DNA from: an uncultured Alphaproteobacteria bacterium
GTDB taxonomy: Bacteria; Pseudomonadota; Alphaproteobacteria; Rhodobacterales; Rhodobacteraceae
DNA: 64,000 bases
Assembly (NCBI GenBank): GCA_902537415.1
Contig: CACBBC010000004.1
Coordinates: 1 to 64,000, forward strand
Direction of reading: 5' to 3'
Made by a program: the position numbers and the translations under genes. Under the pieces are notes generated by a model. The model was not told the origin of the DNA, made no database searches, and saw only the letters and a program-made list of their open reading frames with translations. Shown here in pieces: positions 27,914-36,876 of this stretch. The first letter of the stretch is position 1. Every line of letters begins with the position of its first letter.

Positions 27914-28921
27914 ATGGATAGTAAATTAGTTTTTTCTGGTGTGCAGCCCACTGGAAACCTCCACTTAGGAAATTATCTCGGAGCCGTTAAGCGATTTGTT
28001 GAGCTTCAAGATGCAGATGCCATGTGCATTTATTGCCTGGTAGATCTTCATGCAATAACCAATTGGCAAGATCCGAAAGAATTACGCCAAAATACTATCG
28101 AGGTAACCGCCGCTTTTCTAGCCTGTGGTTTACGGCAAGAAAATTCAATTATATTCAACCAAAGTCAAGTCTCGACACATACAGAGCTAGCATGGATATT
28201 CAATTGTGTAGCAAGAATTGGGTGGCTGAATCGTATGACACAATTTAAAGAGAAGGCTGGGAAGAATAGAGAAAATGCTTCTCTTGGACTTTATTGTTAC
28301 CCGACTCTAATGGCGGCGGACATTCTAGCCTATCACGCCACTCATGTACCGGTAGGTGAAGACCAAAAACAACATCTCGAATTAACTCGCGATATAGCTA
28401 TGAAATTTAATAATGACTTCAAGACGCCAGGCTTTTTCCCAATACCGGAGCCAATTATAGAAGGAACAGCCACAAGAATAATGTCTTTGAGAGATGGAAC
28501 CAAGAAAATGTCTAAGTCAGAAGCGTCAGAGATGTCTCGCATAAACCTAACCGATGATAGCGATTCGATTAGAAAAAAAATTCAAAAGGCAAAGACAGAT
28601 CCCTTTGAAATACCGAGCGAAAAAGAGGAACTTGCGAACCGTCCAGAAGCAGAAAATTTGCTCGGAATCTATGCAACTTTAGCGGATCAATCCATTGAAA
28701 AAACACTGGAGCAATTTTCAGGATTGGATTTTAAAAAATTGAAAGATGAGCTATCAGATATCCTTATTTCTGAACTTGATCCAATAAATAAGGAGATAAA
28801 AAAGCTCCTTAATGAAGAAACATATATTGTAGAAATTTTGCGAAAAGGATCTGACAAAGCTAGTGATATTTCTCAACCAATATTACAAAAGACACGTGAG
28901 ATAGTTGGATTCTTGAAATAA
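27914..28921 (+). CDS. trpS: Tryptophanyl-tRNA synthetase
   Basis: Class I aminoacyl-tRNA synthetase that charges tRNA-Trp. The 335-residue protein has the HIGH-equivalent [13 protein letters not shown] near residues 11-23 and the KMSKS loop at about 198-202 ([10 protein letters not shown]). [20 protein letters not shown] and [15 protein letters not shown] are family blocks. The ATG at 27914 is chosen over a TTG directly before it. The gene follows murJ after 17 bases. Confidence 0.96.
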   Translation: MDSKLVFSGVQPTGNLHLGNYLGAVKRFVELQDADAMCIYCLVDLHAITNWQDPKELRQNTIEVTAAFLACGLRQENSIIFNQSQVSTHTELAWIFNCVARIGWLNRMTQFKEKAGKNRENASLGLYCYPTLMAADILAYHATHVPVGEDQKQHLELTRDIAMKFNNDFKTPGFFPIPEPIIEGTATRIMSLRDGTKKMSKSEASEMSRINLTDDSDSIRKKIQKAKTDPFEIPSEKEELANRPEAENLLGIYATLADQSIEKTLEQFSGLDFKKLKDELSDILISELDPINKEIKKLLNEETYIVEILRKGSDKASDISQPILQKTREIVGFLK

Positions 28922-28981
28922 AAATATAAGATTTATTAGATTTTTAGGATACACTAGAGCATCGTTTTTATATGAGGAATT

Positions 28982-29440
28982 GTGAGAAAATTTTTAGTAA
29001 TAATGGATAATAGTCCCGAGTTCTTAAATGCGCTTCACTATGCGGCCACCAGAGCCGCTAAAACTGGTGGTGGTGTCGAAGTACTAGCGATTATCACGCC
29101 TCAAGATCAAACGCACTGGCTTGGTGTTGCCGAAAAAATGAGAGAAGAAGCAAGGGAAACGATTGAAGAAAGCTTTCAGATTTATTCAAACTGGATGAAA
29201 GACGAGTTAAAGCTCGAGGCTGAATTAGTTATTCGAGAGGGAGAAAAAGCCACTGAGGTACTAAACCAAATCTCGGAAGACAAAGAAGTTGGGGTACTTG
29301 TTTTAGGGGCAAACAATTCGAGTGAAGGTCCTGGGCCATTAATAAGCCAATTAGTTTCACGAGATGGAGGCAACTTGCCTATACCTGTCACTATCGTGCC
29401 AGGTTCAATGACAAAGGAAAGAATTGAAGCTGTATCTTAG
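28982..29440 (+). CDS. Universal stress protein (UspA family)
   Basis: A 152-residue single-domain Usp fold, starting at a GTG (28982) with AGGA just upstream; no ATG fits the frame. The first strand reads RKFLVIMDNSPEFLNALHYA. The C-terminal part has VLVLGANNSSEGPGPLISQLV and IPVTIVPG. The usual ATP-binding G-x2-G-x9-G-S/T motif is only partly recognisable, so nucleotide binding is uncertain. A Usp between trpS and a NifU-type gene is a recurring alphaproteobacterial arrangement. Its exact function is unknown. Confidence 0.86.
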   Translation: MRKFLVIMDNSPEFLNALHYAATRAAKTGGGVEVLAIITPQDQTHWLGVAEKMREEARETIEESFQIYSNWMKDELKLEAELVIREGEKATEVLNQISEDKEVGVLVLGANNSSEGPGPLISQLVSRDGGNLPIPVTIVPGSMTKERIEAVS

Positions 29441-29501
29441 CCTTGAAAAATGCTACGATACTAACTATCTAAGTTTTAAAGAACAATACTGGAGAAAAGT
29501 T

Positions 29502-30059
29502 ATGTTTATCCAAACAGAAGAGACACCCAACCCGGCAACACTGAAGTTTTTACCTGGTCAGACCGTTTTAGGTACAGGAACCGCCAATTTTAGTGAGGGC
29601 GATAATACTGAAAGCTCACCTTTAGCAAAAAAACTGTTTGGCGTGGATGGTGTAGTTGGAGTTTTTCTGGGAAGCGACTTTATCACAATTACTAAGAAAG
29701 AAGATTTCTTATGGGAACATATAAAGCCAGCTCTACTGGGAACGATTATGGACTTCTTAAAGTCTGGTGAGGAAATATTAAACGAAGAGTCTGGAGACTC
29801 ATTGCACAAAATTCATGATGGACCTGACAGCGAAATAGTAAAAAAAATAACAGACCTATTAGATACTAGGGTTAGACCGGCTGTTGCCCAAGATGGTGGA
29901 GATATAACTTTTCAGAGTTTTGAGGAAGGAGTAGTATACTTGCATATGCAAGGGGCTTGCGCTGGATGTCCTTCATCAACTATGACATTAAAAATGGGTA
30001 TTGAAAATCTACTTAAGCACTACATCCCTGAAGTGACTGAAGTTAGACCTGTAGCTTGA
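29502..30059 (+). CDS. NifU-like iron-sulfur scaffold/carrier (Nfu type)
   Basis: Carries assembled Fe-S clusters to target proteins. The 185-residue protein has an N-terminal Nfu domain (FIQTEETPNPATLKFLPG, related to mitochondrial NFU1) and a C-terminal NifU domain with the cluster-ligating Cys153-x-x-Cys156 in GACAGCPSST. The start ATG at 29502 has GGAGAAAAG upstream and gives the family N-terminus; an in-frame earlier start at 29424 would run into the Usp gene and is rejected. The gene lies 11 bases before tsaB. Confidence 0.94.
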   Translation: MFIQTEETPNPATLKFLPGQTVLGTGTANFSEGDNTESSPLAKKLFGVDGVVGVFLGSDFITITKKEDFLWEHIKPALLGTIMDFLKSGEEILNEESGDSLHKIHDGPDSEIVKKITDLLDTRVRPAVAQDGGDITFQSFEEGVVYLHMQGACAGCPSSTMTLKMGIENLLKHYIPEVTEVRPVA

Positions 30060-30070
30060 TAAAAACGGTT

Positions 30071-30726
30071 ATGAACACGCTCGCTGTAGACCTTACCACC
30101 TCAGATATAAAAATGGGTCTCGATATTAATGGCGTATTTTCTGATTACAAAAATGTAGACCAACCAAATTTTGACAAAATTTTTTTTTTCTCTCAGACTT
30201 TCTAAAGGAAAATAAGACAGAAATACACGAGATTAACAGAATTGTGGTTTGTACTGGACCCGGAAATTTTAACGGGATTAGGGCATCGATATCTGCTATG
30301 AAGGGTATTTGTTGCTATTTACCTATTCAACTAATAGGTATAAATAAGTTTCAAGCGCTATCAAAAATATATAAGTCCGCTTTAATTTCTCTCAAATACA
30401 GAGGGAATAAAATATACTGGTGCATATTAAAAGATGAAGAGCTTATTTTTATGTCATCTTCAGAAATAGAGGATATTAAAACCTTCGATGATCACTCTGA
30501 TTTAGTAGTTGTTGGATATAAAGCAGAAGAAATAGCAACAAGTATTAAAGTAAAAAAATTTATCGAACAAAATGAGGTGTCTATTCTAGATTTACTTCAT
30601 TTCTCAAGAAAAGTAGTAAGTTCCGGAAAGTTTTTACCAAAGCCTTTATACATATCAACTGGTCAGTCTTTATTCGCCAAATATAAAGGACCAAAAATAC
30701 TCGATAAACCATTAGATGTCAGCTAA
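30071..30726 (+). CDS. tsaB: tRNA t6A-modification protein TsaB, frameshifted at a run of ten T
   Basis: Partner of TsaD in making N6-threonylcarbamoyladenosine at tRNA position 37. The ATG at 30071 opens MNTLAVDLTTSDIKMGLDI, a fitting ASKHA N-terminus. In this frame the protein stops after 44 residues at TAA 30203-30205. The run of ten T at 30180-30189 needs one more T to join this start to the frame that follows. That second frame holds VVCTGPGNFNGIRASISAMKG, the TsaB hallmark, and runs to 30726. The joined product would be about 218 residues, normal for TsaB. The end overlaps rimI by 11 bases. A sequencing error, transcriptional slippage and a genuine mutation all remain possible. Confidence 0.8.
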
Positions 30727-31132
30727 GGAATATTTTAATCTCTATAAGAAATGTGTAGAAAGTGAGTCAATTCAGTTTTCCTTGGAGGATTTCAAACGAT
30801 TTCAGAAGTCTAGAAATATAAAGATCAAAAGGAGAAAAAATTGTATAGCTATACTAAGTCTCACTGATAGCGAAGTAGAGATATACTTTATTGGCGTTGC
30901 AGAAAGTCTCCGAGGAAGGGGATTAGGGAAAAAGTTCTTAAAGAATATCATAAACTTCTCCAAATATTATGGAGCTGACTTTATAACTCTTGAAGTAGGA
31001 ATTAATAACATCCCAGCAAAAAATATGTATCTCTCTTTTAATTTTATAGAGTGCGGCCTTCGAAAAAACTATTACAGAAATAGTTCAGGTAGTCGAGAAG
31101 ATGCAATAATAATGAAGCTTAATTTAAATTAA
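30716..31132 (+). CDS. rimI: Ribosomal-protein-alanine N-acetyltransferase RimI-like
   Basis: GNAT acetyltransferase that in E. coli acetylates the N-terminal alanine of ribosomal protein S18. The 138 residues have IYFIGVAESLRGRGLGKKFL, with the acetyl-CoA loop at Arg66-Gly71, and NNIPAKNMYLSFNFIECGLRKNYYR, which is the RimI C-terminal block. It overlaps the end of tsaB by 11 bases, and tsaB-rimI is the usual pair. Its last bases overlap the end of the convergent ABC permease gene by four. Confidence 0.88.
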   Translation: MSAKEYFNLYKKCVESESIQFSLEDFKRFQKSRNIKIKRRKNCIAILSLTDSEVEIYFIGVAESLRGRGLGKKFLKNIINFSKYYGADFITLEVGINNIPAKNMYLSFNFIECGLRKNYYRNSSGSREDAIIMKLNLN

Positions 31133-32103
31133 CCTTCTTTGCTGTAGGGCACGCCTATGGCTCCTGGTGCCCTTGCTTTTCCGATAAAGCCTGCTAGCAA
31201 AACTACAGTGAGAACATATGGTAATGCCTGCATTACTTGCACTGGAACTTCTCCAATCCATATTAACTCGACCCCCTCCAGCCTTACCCCTAATGCCTCT
31301 AAAAATCCGAATAAAAGGCACGCAAATAGAGTTGGAATTGGGTTCCATTTACCAAATATCATTGCTGCTAAAGCGATATAACCTTTACCAGCAGACATCT
31401 CTCTTCCAAATCCCGCACCATGAGCAATTGATAAATAAGCTCCTGCAAGTCCGCATAACATTCCAGCGATTAAAATAGATTGATATCGCATTTTTATTAC
31501 CGAAATTCCAGCGGTATCAACTGCTTCAGGTTTCTCCCCCACAGCCCTTAGTCGAAGACCAAACCTAGTTTTAAAAATTACATAGTAAGTGAAAAAAACA
31601 GCTAAAACTGAAAGATAAACTAGAATATTATGGCCTGAAATTACTTCAACAAATAATTCTCCAAAGACTGGAACAAAACTCAACTGATCCAGAAAAGGGA
31701 AATCAATAGGCATAAATCGTTGTTCTGATGCTAAAGGCGGCGTTTGACCACCTCTAGAAAATAGAGCTATCCCTAAAGTTATTGTCAAGCCTGATGCCAA
31801 AATATTTATAGCCAAACCACTTATAACTTGATCTCCCTTATTTGTAATACAGGCGAACCCATGGATTAAAGACGCACTACATGACACTAAAATAGCAGCA
31901 AATAATCCAAAAATTGGAGACCCTGTCAGGAATGTTGCTGTTGCAGCTACAAAAGCAGATAGCAGCATCTTACCCTCTAATCCAATATCTATGATACCGC
32001 TTCTCTCAGAAAAAATACCGGCCATCGCACAAAATATTAGTGGTGTCGCAATCCTAATAGTTGAGTCAAGTAAGGAGATTATAATTTGAAAACTTTCAAG
32101 CAT
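31129..32103 (-). CDS. ABC transporter permease, BMP/nucleoside type (second permease)
   Basis: One of two membrane subunits of a BMP-dependent nucleoside importer (branched-chain/RbsC-like permease fold, related to NupQ/YufQ). The 324 residues have about eight to ten hydrophobic segments. MAGIFSERSGIIDIGLEGKM near the start and AGISVIKMRYQSILIAGMLCGLAGAYLS are typical of this permease class. Its start overlaps the end of the other permease gene by eight bases. Together with the ATPase and binding protein it forms a four-gene operon in the order binding protein, ATPase, permease, permease. Confidence 0.9.
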   Translation of the reverse strand: MLESFQIIISLLDSTIRIATPLIFCAMAGIFSERSGIIDIGLEGKMLLSAFVAATATFLTGSPIFGLFAAILVSCSASLIHGFACITNKGDQVISGLAINILASGLTITLGIALFSRGGQTPPLASEQRFMPIDFPFLDQLSFVPVFGELFVEVISGHNILVYLSVLAVFFTYYVIFKTRFGLRLRAVGEKPEAVDTAGISVIKMRYQSILIAGMLCGLAGAYLSIAHGAGFGREMSAGKGYIALAAMIFGKWNPIPTLFACLLFGFLEALGVRLEGVELIWIGEVPVQVMQALPYVLTVVLLAGFIGKARAPGAIGVPYSKEG

Positions 32104-33208
32104 TATTATAATTCCCGTAATACTTGATGTAAATTCTCTCCACCAAAGGGTTTAACATATAAGCTAGCGCTCCAGAAAAAAGTATTATCAAACCTTGAAT
32201 GAGCAAGACCATTTCCCTGGTTATCGACGAAAACTCGAAGTCTAATTCCGTTCCACCTTGGTATAAAGCTCCAAATAAAAGACTAGCCAGAAATATACCA
32301 ACAGGATGATTTCTTCCCATCAAGGCAACTGCTATACCAGTAAAACCATATCCCGCCGTAAAACCCAAAAGCAGTTTATTGTGAACTCCTAAAAGTTCAT
32401 TAATTGCAACCAGACCAGCAAGACCCCCAGAAATAGCCATAACAATTATGATTGTAGATGATACTTTAATGCCAGCGTATATGGCTGCTGTTTCCGAATG
32501 ACCAAGAGACCTCACTTCATAACCAAACTTCGTTCTCCACACTAAAAACCAAAAACCAACCGAGACAGTTAAAGCGACTATAAAAGAGAGATTTAAGGGG
32601 GACATTGCCATTTCTAATCCCAGATATTTTGCCAATATATGTAATTGCACTAACCCCACACCTGATGCAAAGTCTCTTGTCTCGGGAGACATCTGTCCAG
32701 GTTCTATTATTACATTAACCAATAAATACACCATCAGTGCCGCTGCTATAAAGTTGAACATAATTGTTGTTATCACAATATGACTACCTCTCTTTGCCTG
32801 AAGATATCCTGGAATTATACCCCAAATTGCCCCAAAAATTACTGATCCCAAAATAGCTAATATTGTAACTAGGAAACCTACAACATGCTGGTCAAAAATC
32901 AAACATACTAGACCCACCCCAAGCCCACCAACATATGCCTGTCCTTCCCCACCGATATTGAAGAGCCGAGCGTGGAATGCCAGAGCAACTGCTAGTCCAG
33001 TAAAAATAAAATTTGTTGTATAATAGAGCGTGTACCCTATAGCCCCTGGGTAATAGAAAGCACCTTTTATCATGACAAAGATTGCTCTAAACGGATTCTC
33101 TCCAATAAAGAAAATGAATAATCCAGACACACAAAAAGCCAAGAACAAATTCATCAGTGGTATCACGCCTACCGAGAGCCATTTAGGAATAATATTACTA
33201 TCACTCAT
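32096..33208 (-). CDS. ABC transporter permease, BMP/nucleoside type (first permease)
   Basis: Membrane subunit related to NupP/YufP, with about ten hydrophobic segments. Family blocks include FHARLFNIGGEGQAYVGGLG and the loop IPGYLQAKRGSHIVITTIMFN. The ATG at 33208 is preferred to a GTG six bases earlier because AGAGG then sits at correct spacing; this gives 370 residues. It lies nine bases after the ATPase gene and overlaps the second permease by eight bases. It would pair with that protein to form the import channel. Confidence 0.9.
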   Translation of the reverse strand: MSDSNIIPKWLSVGVIPLMNLFLAFCVSGLFIFFIGENPFRAIFVMIKGAFYYPGAIGYTLYYTTNFIFTGLAVALAFHARLFNIGGEGQAYVGGLGVGLVCLIFDQHVVGFLVTILAILGSVIFGAIWGIIPGYLQAKRGSHIVITTIMFNFIAAALMVYLLVNVIIEPGQMSPETRDFASGVGLVQLHILAKYLGLEMAMSPLNLSFIVALTVSVGFWFLVWRTKFGYEVRSLGHSETAAIYAGIKVSSTIIIVMAISGGLAGLVAINELLGVHNKLLLGFTAGYGFTGIAVALMGRNHPVGIFLASLLFGALYQGGTELDFEFSSITREMVLLIQGLIILFSGALAYMLNPLVERIYIKYYGNYNNA

Positions 33209-33217
33209 TCTCACCTC

Positions 33218-34795
33218 TTAAACCTGTTCGAGACCTGACATCATTTTTCCAAGTTCTAACTCAGTTGCATTTGAGCTATTAGTTTCTCCAACGATAGTGC
33301 CCTGGTTCATCACTACGATTCTATCAGATAAAGACATGATTTCGTCCAGTTCAACTGAAACAAGCAAGATAGCTGTACCTTTACTCTTTAACTTCATTAA
33401 ATCTGCATATATTCTTTCAATTGCTCCTATATCAACTCCTCTAGTCGGTTGGCCAACTAAAAGGATATTGGGATTGCTTTCTATCTCTCTTGCAAGTACC
33501 AACTTTTGCTGATTTCCACCAGATAACTTTCCTGAAGAAATTGAAGAGCTTCTAGGTCTTACATCAAAATTTTCAACGAGGTCATCCACAAAATTTAATA
33601 TTTTCCTTTTATCCATCAAAAAGCCACTAGAATAATCCTCATTCCGGTGGTAACCCAATATGCTATTTTCATAATTATAAAAAGGTAATACCAAACCTCG
33701 TTTGTGCCTATCCTCAGGCACATGAGCAACGCCAAACTCTCTTGCTTTTTTTGAATTCCAATCTTGAAATGGCAAAATTGTTTTATCATTAACAGTAATT
33801 TGCCCTCTCTGAAGGGTTTCTATACCCGAAAGAATATCTAAAAGTTCCGATTGTCCATTACCAGCTACTCCTGCAATTCCTAATATTTCTCCTTCCTTTA
33901 AATCGAATGAAATATTTTTAAGCACAAGGACACCATCTTTGCTTTCGTGGCTCACGTTTTTTACTTCAAGAACTGGTTTCCCTACCTTTAAAATAGGCTT
34001 TTTAATCGATAACAGCACCTTTCTGCCGACCATATTTTCAGCCAATTCTTCAGGTGATGTTTTTTCTGTAGAAAAATCGGCGACAACCTTCCCCCCTCGC
34101 ATCACTGATACCGTATCAGTAATACTCATGATCTCTTTAAGTTTATGTGTTATTAAAATTATGGTAACTCCTTGTTCCCTTAACGATCTGAGAATATCGA
34201 ATAAACCAATAGTTTCTTGCGGCGTTAGAACACCCGTTGGTTCATCTAAAATTAGAATTTTAGCTCCTCTATTGAGAGCTTTTAGTATTTCTACCCGCTG
34301 CTGCATTCCGACCGGGGTATCTGAAATTATGGCTTCAAAGTCAACATCAAGACCATAATTATTTGATAAACCTTTCAATCTATCAAGAACAACCTCCTCC
34401 CCACTTCTCAAAAGCATGCTTCCTTCATTACCAAGCATTGCATTTTCTAAAACAGTAAATGTTGGAACCAACATGAAATGCTGATGCACCATACCAATTC
34501 CTAGAGCTATTGATTTTTCTGGAGAGTTCACGTCAACTGCTTTACCATTTAAAAAAATCATCCCACTATCTGGCTTATACAAACCAAACAAAATGTTCAT
34601 TAAAGTTGATTTTCCGGCACCATTCTCTCCAACAATTCCATGGATAGTACCTGTGCGGACTTTAAGGTTTACGTCACTGTTAGCTACAACATGACCAAAT
34701 CTTTTAGTGATATTTTTAAGCTCAATTGCTGACTCAGTAGAGGGAGGCAATGAAGCGATTGCCTCATTGCCTCCCTTATTTTCACTATTTTTCAT
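33218..34795 (-). CDS. ABC transporter ATP-binding protein, duplicated (nucleoside/BMP importer)
   Basis: A 525-residue fused pair of ABC ATPase domains like RbsA, MglA and NupO, energising the two permeases. The first half has Walker A GENGAGKST and Walker B ILILDEPTGVLTP. The second half has a degenerate Walker A (GVAGNGQSELLD), the signature LSGGNQQKLVLARE and ILLVGQPTRGVDIG. The asymmetry is normal in this subfamily. It sits 12 bases after the BMP-type binding protein gene. Walker-B Glu is replaced by Gln in the second half (VGQPTRG), also common in such proteins. Confidence 0.93.
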   Translation of the reverse strand: MKNSENKGGNEAIASLPPSTESAIELKNITKRFGHVVANSDVNLKVRTGTIHGIVGENGAGKSTLMNILFGLYKPDSGMIFLNGKAVDVNSPEKSIALGIGMVHQHFMLVPTFTVLENAMLGNEGSMLLRSGEEVVLDRLKGLSNNYGLDVDFEAIISDTPVGMQQRVEILKALNRGAKILILDEPTGVLTPQETIGLFDILRSLREQGVTIILITHKLKEIMSITDTVSVMRGGKVVADFSTEKTSPEELAENMVGRKVLLSIKKPILKVGKPVLEVKNVSHESKDGVLVLKNISFDLKEGEILGIAGVAGNGQSELLDILSGIETLQRGQITVNDKTILPFQDWNSKKAREFGVAHVPEDRHKRGLVLPFYNYENSILGYHRNEDYSSGFLMDKRKILNFVDDLVENFDVRPRSSSISSGKLSGGNQQKLVLAREIESNPNILLVGQPTRGVDIGAIERIYADLMKLKSKGTAILLVSVELDEIMSLSDRIVVMNQGTIVGETNSSNATELELGKMMSGLEQV

Positions 34796-34807
34796 TAGAA
34801 GTTAATT

Positions 34808-35806
34808 CTATGATGGGCAATTATTATCGCTCATATAGTCGTGAACTTTTATTGATCCACTCTTAACTTTATCCGACAAACCATTTATTGTCGATTTCAT
34901 TACATCAGTAATAAGAGGCTTGTTATATTCATCAAAAGCCCAACCAACTCCATCTTCAGCTAGTCCAAGAACCTTTACTCCACTTGTGAAGTTGCCTGAC
35001 TTAACGTCCATAAAGGTTTCATAAGTGGCTAAATCAACCCTTTTTAGCATTGAAGTTAACATGGTGCCTGGATGCATATAGTTTTGATTACTATCAACAC
35101 CTATTGCGAGTTTGCCTGAATCTGCAGCAGCTTGATATACTCCTGCCCCAGTACCTCCAGCAGCGGCATAAACCACATCGGCTCCACGATCAAATTGAGA
35201 TTTTGCAAGCTCTGATCCCTTTGCTGGATCATTCCATGCTGCAGGTGTTGTTCCCGTCATATTTTGATATACTTCTACCTTGGAATTTACTGCCTTCGCT
35301 CCCTGAACATATCCACAAGCAAACTTTCTAATCAAAGGAATATCCATTCCTCCAACGAAACCAACTTTCCCAGTTTTAGAAGCCATAGCAGCTAACGCAC
35401 CTACCAAAAACGAGCCCTCATGTTCTTTAAAAACATATTGGCGCATATTAGCATTGTCTAACCAACCAACATCAATTATTGAAAACTTTGTGTTAGGAAA
35501 CTCCTTTGCGACTTTATCACACGCATCAGCTTGCGCAAAACCAACACAAACAATAACGTTTGCTCCTCTCTGTGCCATTTTTCGCATACCTTGCTCACGC
35601 TGAGCCTCATTGGTAACTTCAAACTCCATAACTTTGACGCCGGTTTCTTTTGTGAAACGTTGAGCTCCGTTGTAAACACTTTCGTTAAACGATTTATCAA
35701 ATTTTCCACCCATATCATATATTACTGCAGGCTTTATATCTGCAGAAAGTATAGAGGCAGAGAACGTAATAATCGCTACAGTAAACAGCTGAATAAATTT
35801 ACGCAT
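34808..35806 (-). CDS. BMP-family periplasmic substrate-binding protein
   Basis: Periplasmic receptor of the adjacent ABC importer. The 332-residue protein starts with a signal peptide (MRKFIQLFTVAIITFSASILSA). The mature part begins IKPAVIYDMGGKFDKSFNE, which matches the PnrA/BmpA/TmpC fold, and then has VGFVGGMDIPLIRKF, YAAAGGTGAGVYQAA and IGVDSNQNYMHPGTMLTSM. Relatives bind purine nucleosides. No lipobox Cys is evident, so it is probably soluble. An AGGGAGAA ribosome-binding site precedes the ATG. It is the first gene of the importer operon, which makes the encoded protein the most highly expressed one, by inference. Confidence 0.9.
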   Translation of the reverse strand: MRKFIQLFTVAIITFSASILSADIKPAVIYDMGGKFDKSFNESVYNGAQRFTKETGVKVMEFEVTNEAQREQGMRKMAQRGANVIVCVGFAQADACDKVAKEFPNTKFSIIDVGWLDNANMRQYVFKEHEGSFLVGALAAMASKTGKVGFVGGMDIPLIRKFACGYVQGAKAVNSKVEVYQNMTGTTPAAWNDPAKGSELAKSQFDRGADVVYAAAGGTGAGVYQAAADSGKLAIGVDSNQNYMHPGTMLTSMLKRVDLATYETFMDVKSGNFTSGVKVLGLAEDGVGWAFDEYNKPLITDVMKSTINGLSDKVKSGSIKVHDYMSDNNCPS

Positions 35807-35955
35807 CTAATTCTCCCTAATAATTTTTTAAAAAAAGTAATGACTTGCATTATAACTATAATATAACACTAACGGTATACCATTAACTTAAAGTTTTAAA
35901 CCATAAATGTTAAATAAAACTACCATCAAAGCGATAAGCTAAAAAAGTTATTCTA

Positions 35956-36876
35956 ATGCAGATTTTTCTACCAATAGCTGATGTGCCTGTAGATTTGTTT
36001 GTTCTTCTTATACTTGGCGCAGCAGTAGGGTTTCTATCCGGTGTTTTTGGAATTGGAGGGGGATTTCTTATGACTCCACTCTTAATACTTCTTGGAATTC
36101 CCGCTGCCGTTGCTGTTGCAACCGAAGCGAACCAAATAGCGGCATCTTCTTTTTCTGGCGTCTTAGCGCATCTAAAAAGAAGAGCAGTGGATTTTAAGAT
36201 GGGAAATATTCTGGTTGTCGGTGGTCTTCTTGGTTCTGCCGTTGGCGTTGAAGTTTTTAGAATAATCAAAAGTTATGGGCAAATAGAGCTGTTCGTTTCT
36301 CTTTGCTACATCTTATTTCTTGGTAGCATAGGAACTCTAATGTTTCTCGAGAGCTTATCTACGATTCAAAAAAGTCGAAAATCAGAAAACACTTTTAAGC
36401 ATAAGAAAAAACATAATTGGATTCATGGGCTACCATTTAAGACCAAATTTAAAAGTTCCAACTTATACATTAGCGCAATCCCCCCTGTTATTATTGGTTT
36501 CATTATAGGTATTTTAGCGTCAATAATGGGAGTAGGCGGAGGTTTCATACTGATACCTGCAATGATTTACATTTTAGGCATGCCTACCAAAGTCGTAATC
36601 GGCACCTCACTCTATCAGATAATGTTCATCACAGCCTTCACCACCCTCATGCATGCTACGCAAAATAAAACTGTCGATCTTTTACTTGCTTTGATTTTAA
36701 TTGTTGGTGGTGTTTTAGGAGCACAATTAGGAGCAAGAGTTACCGTTAAACTGAAGGCTGAAGAAATTAGAATCCTTTTGGCAATAATCGTTCTTTTGGT
36801 CTGTCTAAAGCTTGCCTTAGATTTGATGATAACTCCTAACGATTTATTTTCAATAAGTTATGGTAGTGGGTTATGA
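35956..36876 (+). CDS. TSUP-family permease (TauE/SafE, sulfite/organoanion exporter type)
   Basis: A 306-residue inner-membrane protein with about eight hydrophobic segments and two TSUP repeats: LSGVFGIGGGFLMTPLLILLG near residues 28-48 and ASIMGVGGGFILIPAMIYI in the second half. Members move sulfite, sulfonates, thiosulfate or other anions; the substrate is not known here. A long cytoplasmic loop (SRKSENTFKHKKKHNW) separates the halves. It overlaps the TIGR02186 gene by four bases (ATGA), and these two families usually occur together. Confidence 0.88.
   Translation: MQIFLPIADVPVDLFVLLILGAAVGFLSGVFGIGGGFLMTPLLILLGIPAAVAVATEANQIAASSFSGVLAHLKRRAVDFKMGNILVVGGLLGSAVGVEVFRIIKSYGQIELFVSLCYILFLGSIGTLMFLESLSTIQKSRKSENTFKHKKKHNWIHGLPFKTKFKSSNLYISAIPPVIIGFIIGILASIMGVGGGFILIPAMIYILGMPTKVVIGTSLYQIMFITAFTTLMHATQNKTVDLLLALILIVGGVLGAQLGARVTVKLKAEEIRILLAIIVLLVCLKLALDLMITPNDLFSISYGSGL

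Noticed and set aside
30244-30726. TsaB starting at the internal GTG 30244 as a short intact protein
   Set aside because: It would lack the N-terminal first strand of the ASKHA fold, and the upstream frame from 30071 encodes exactly that part, so a frameshifted full gene is the better reading.
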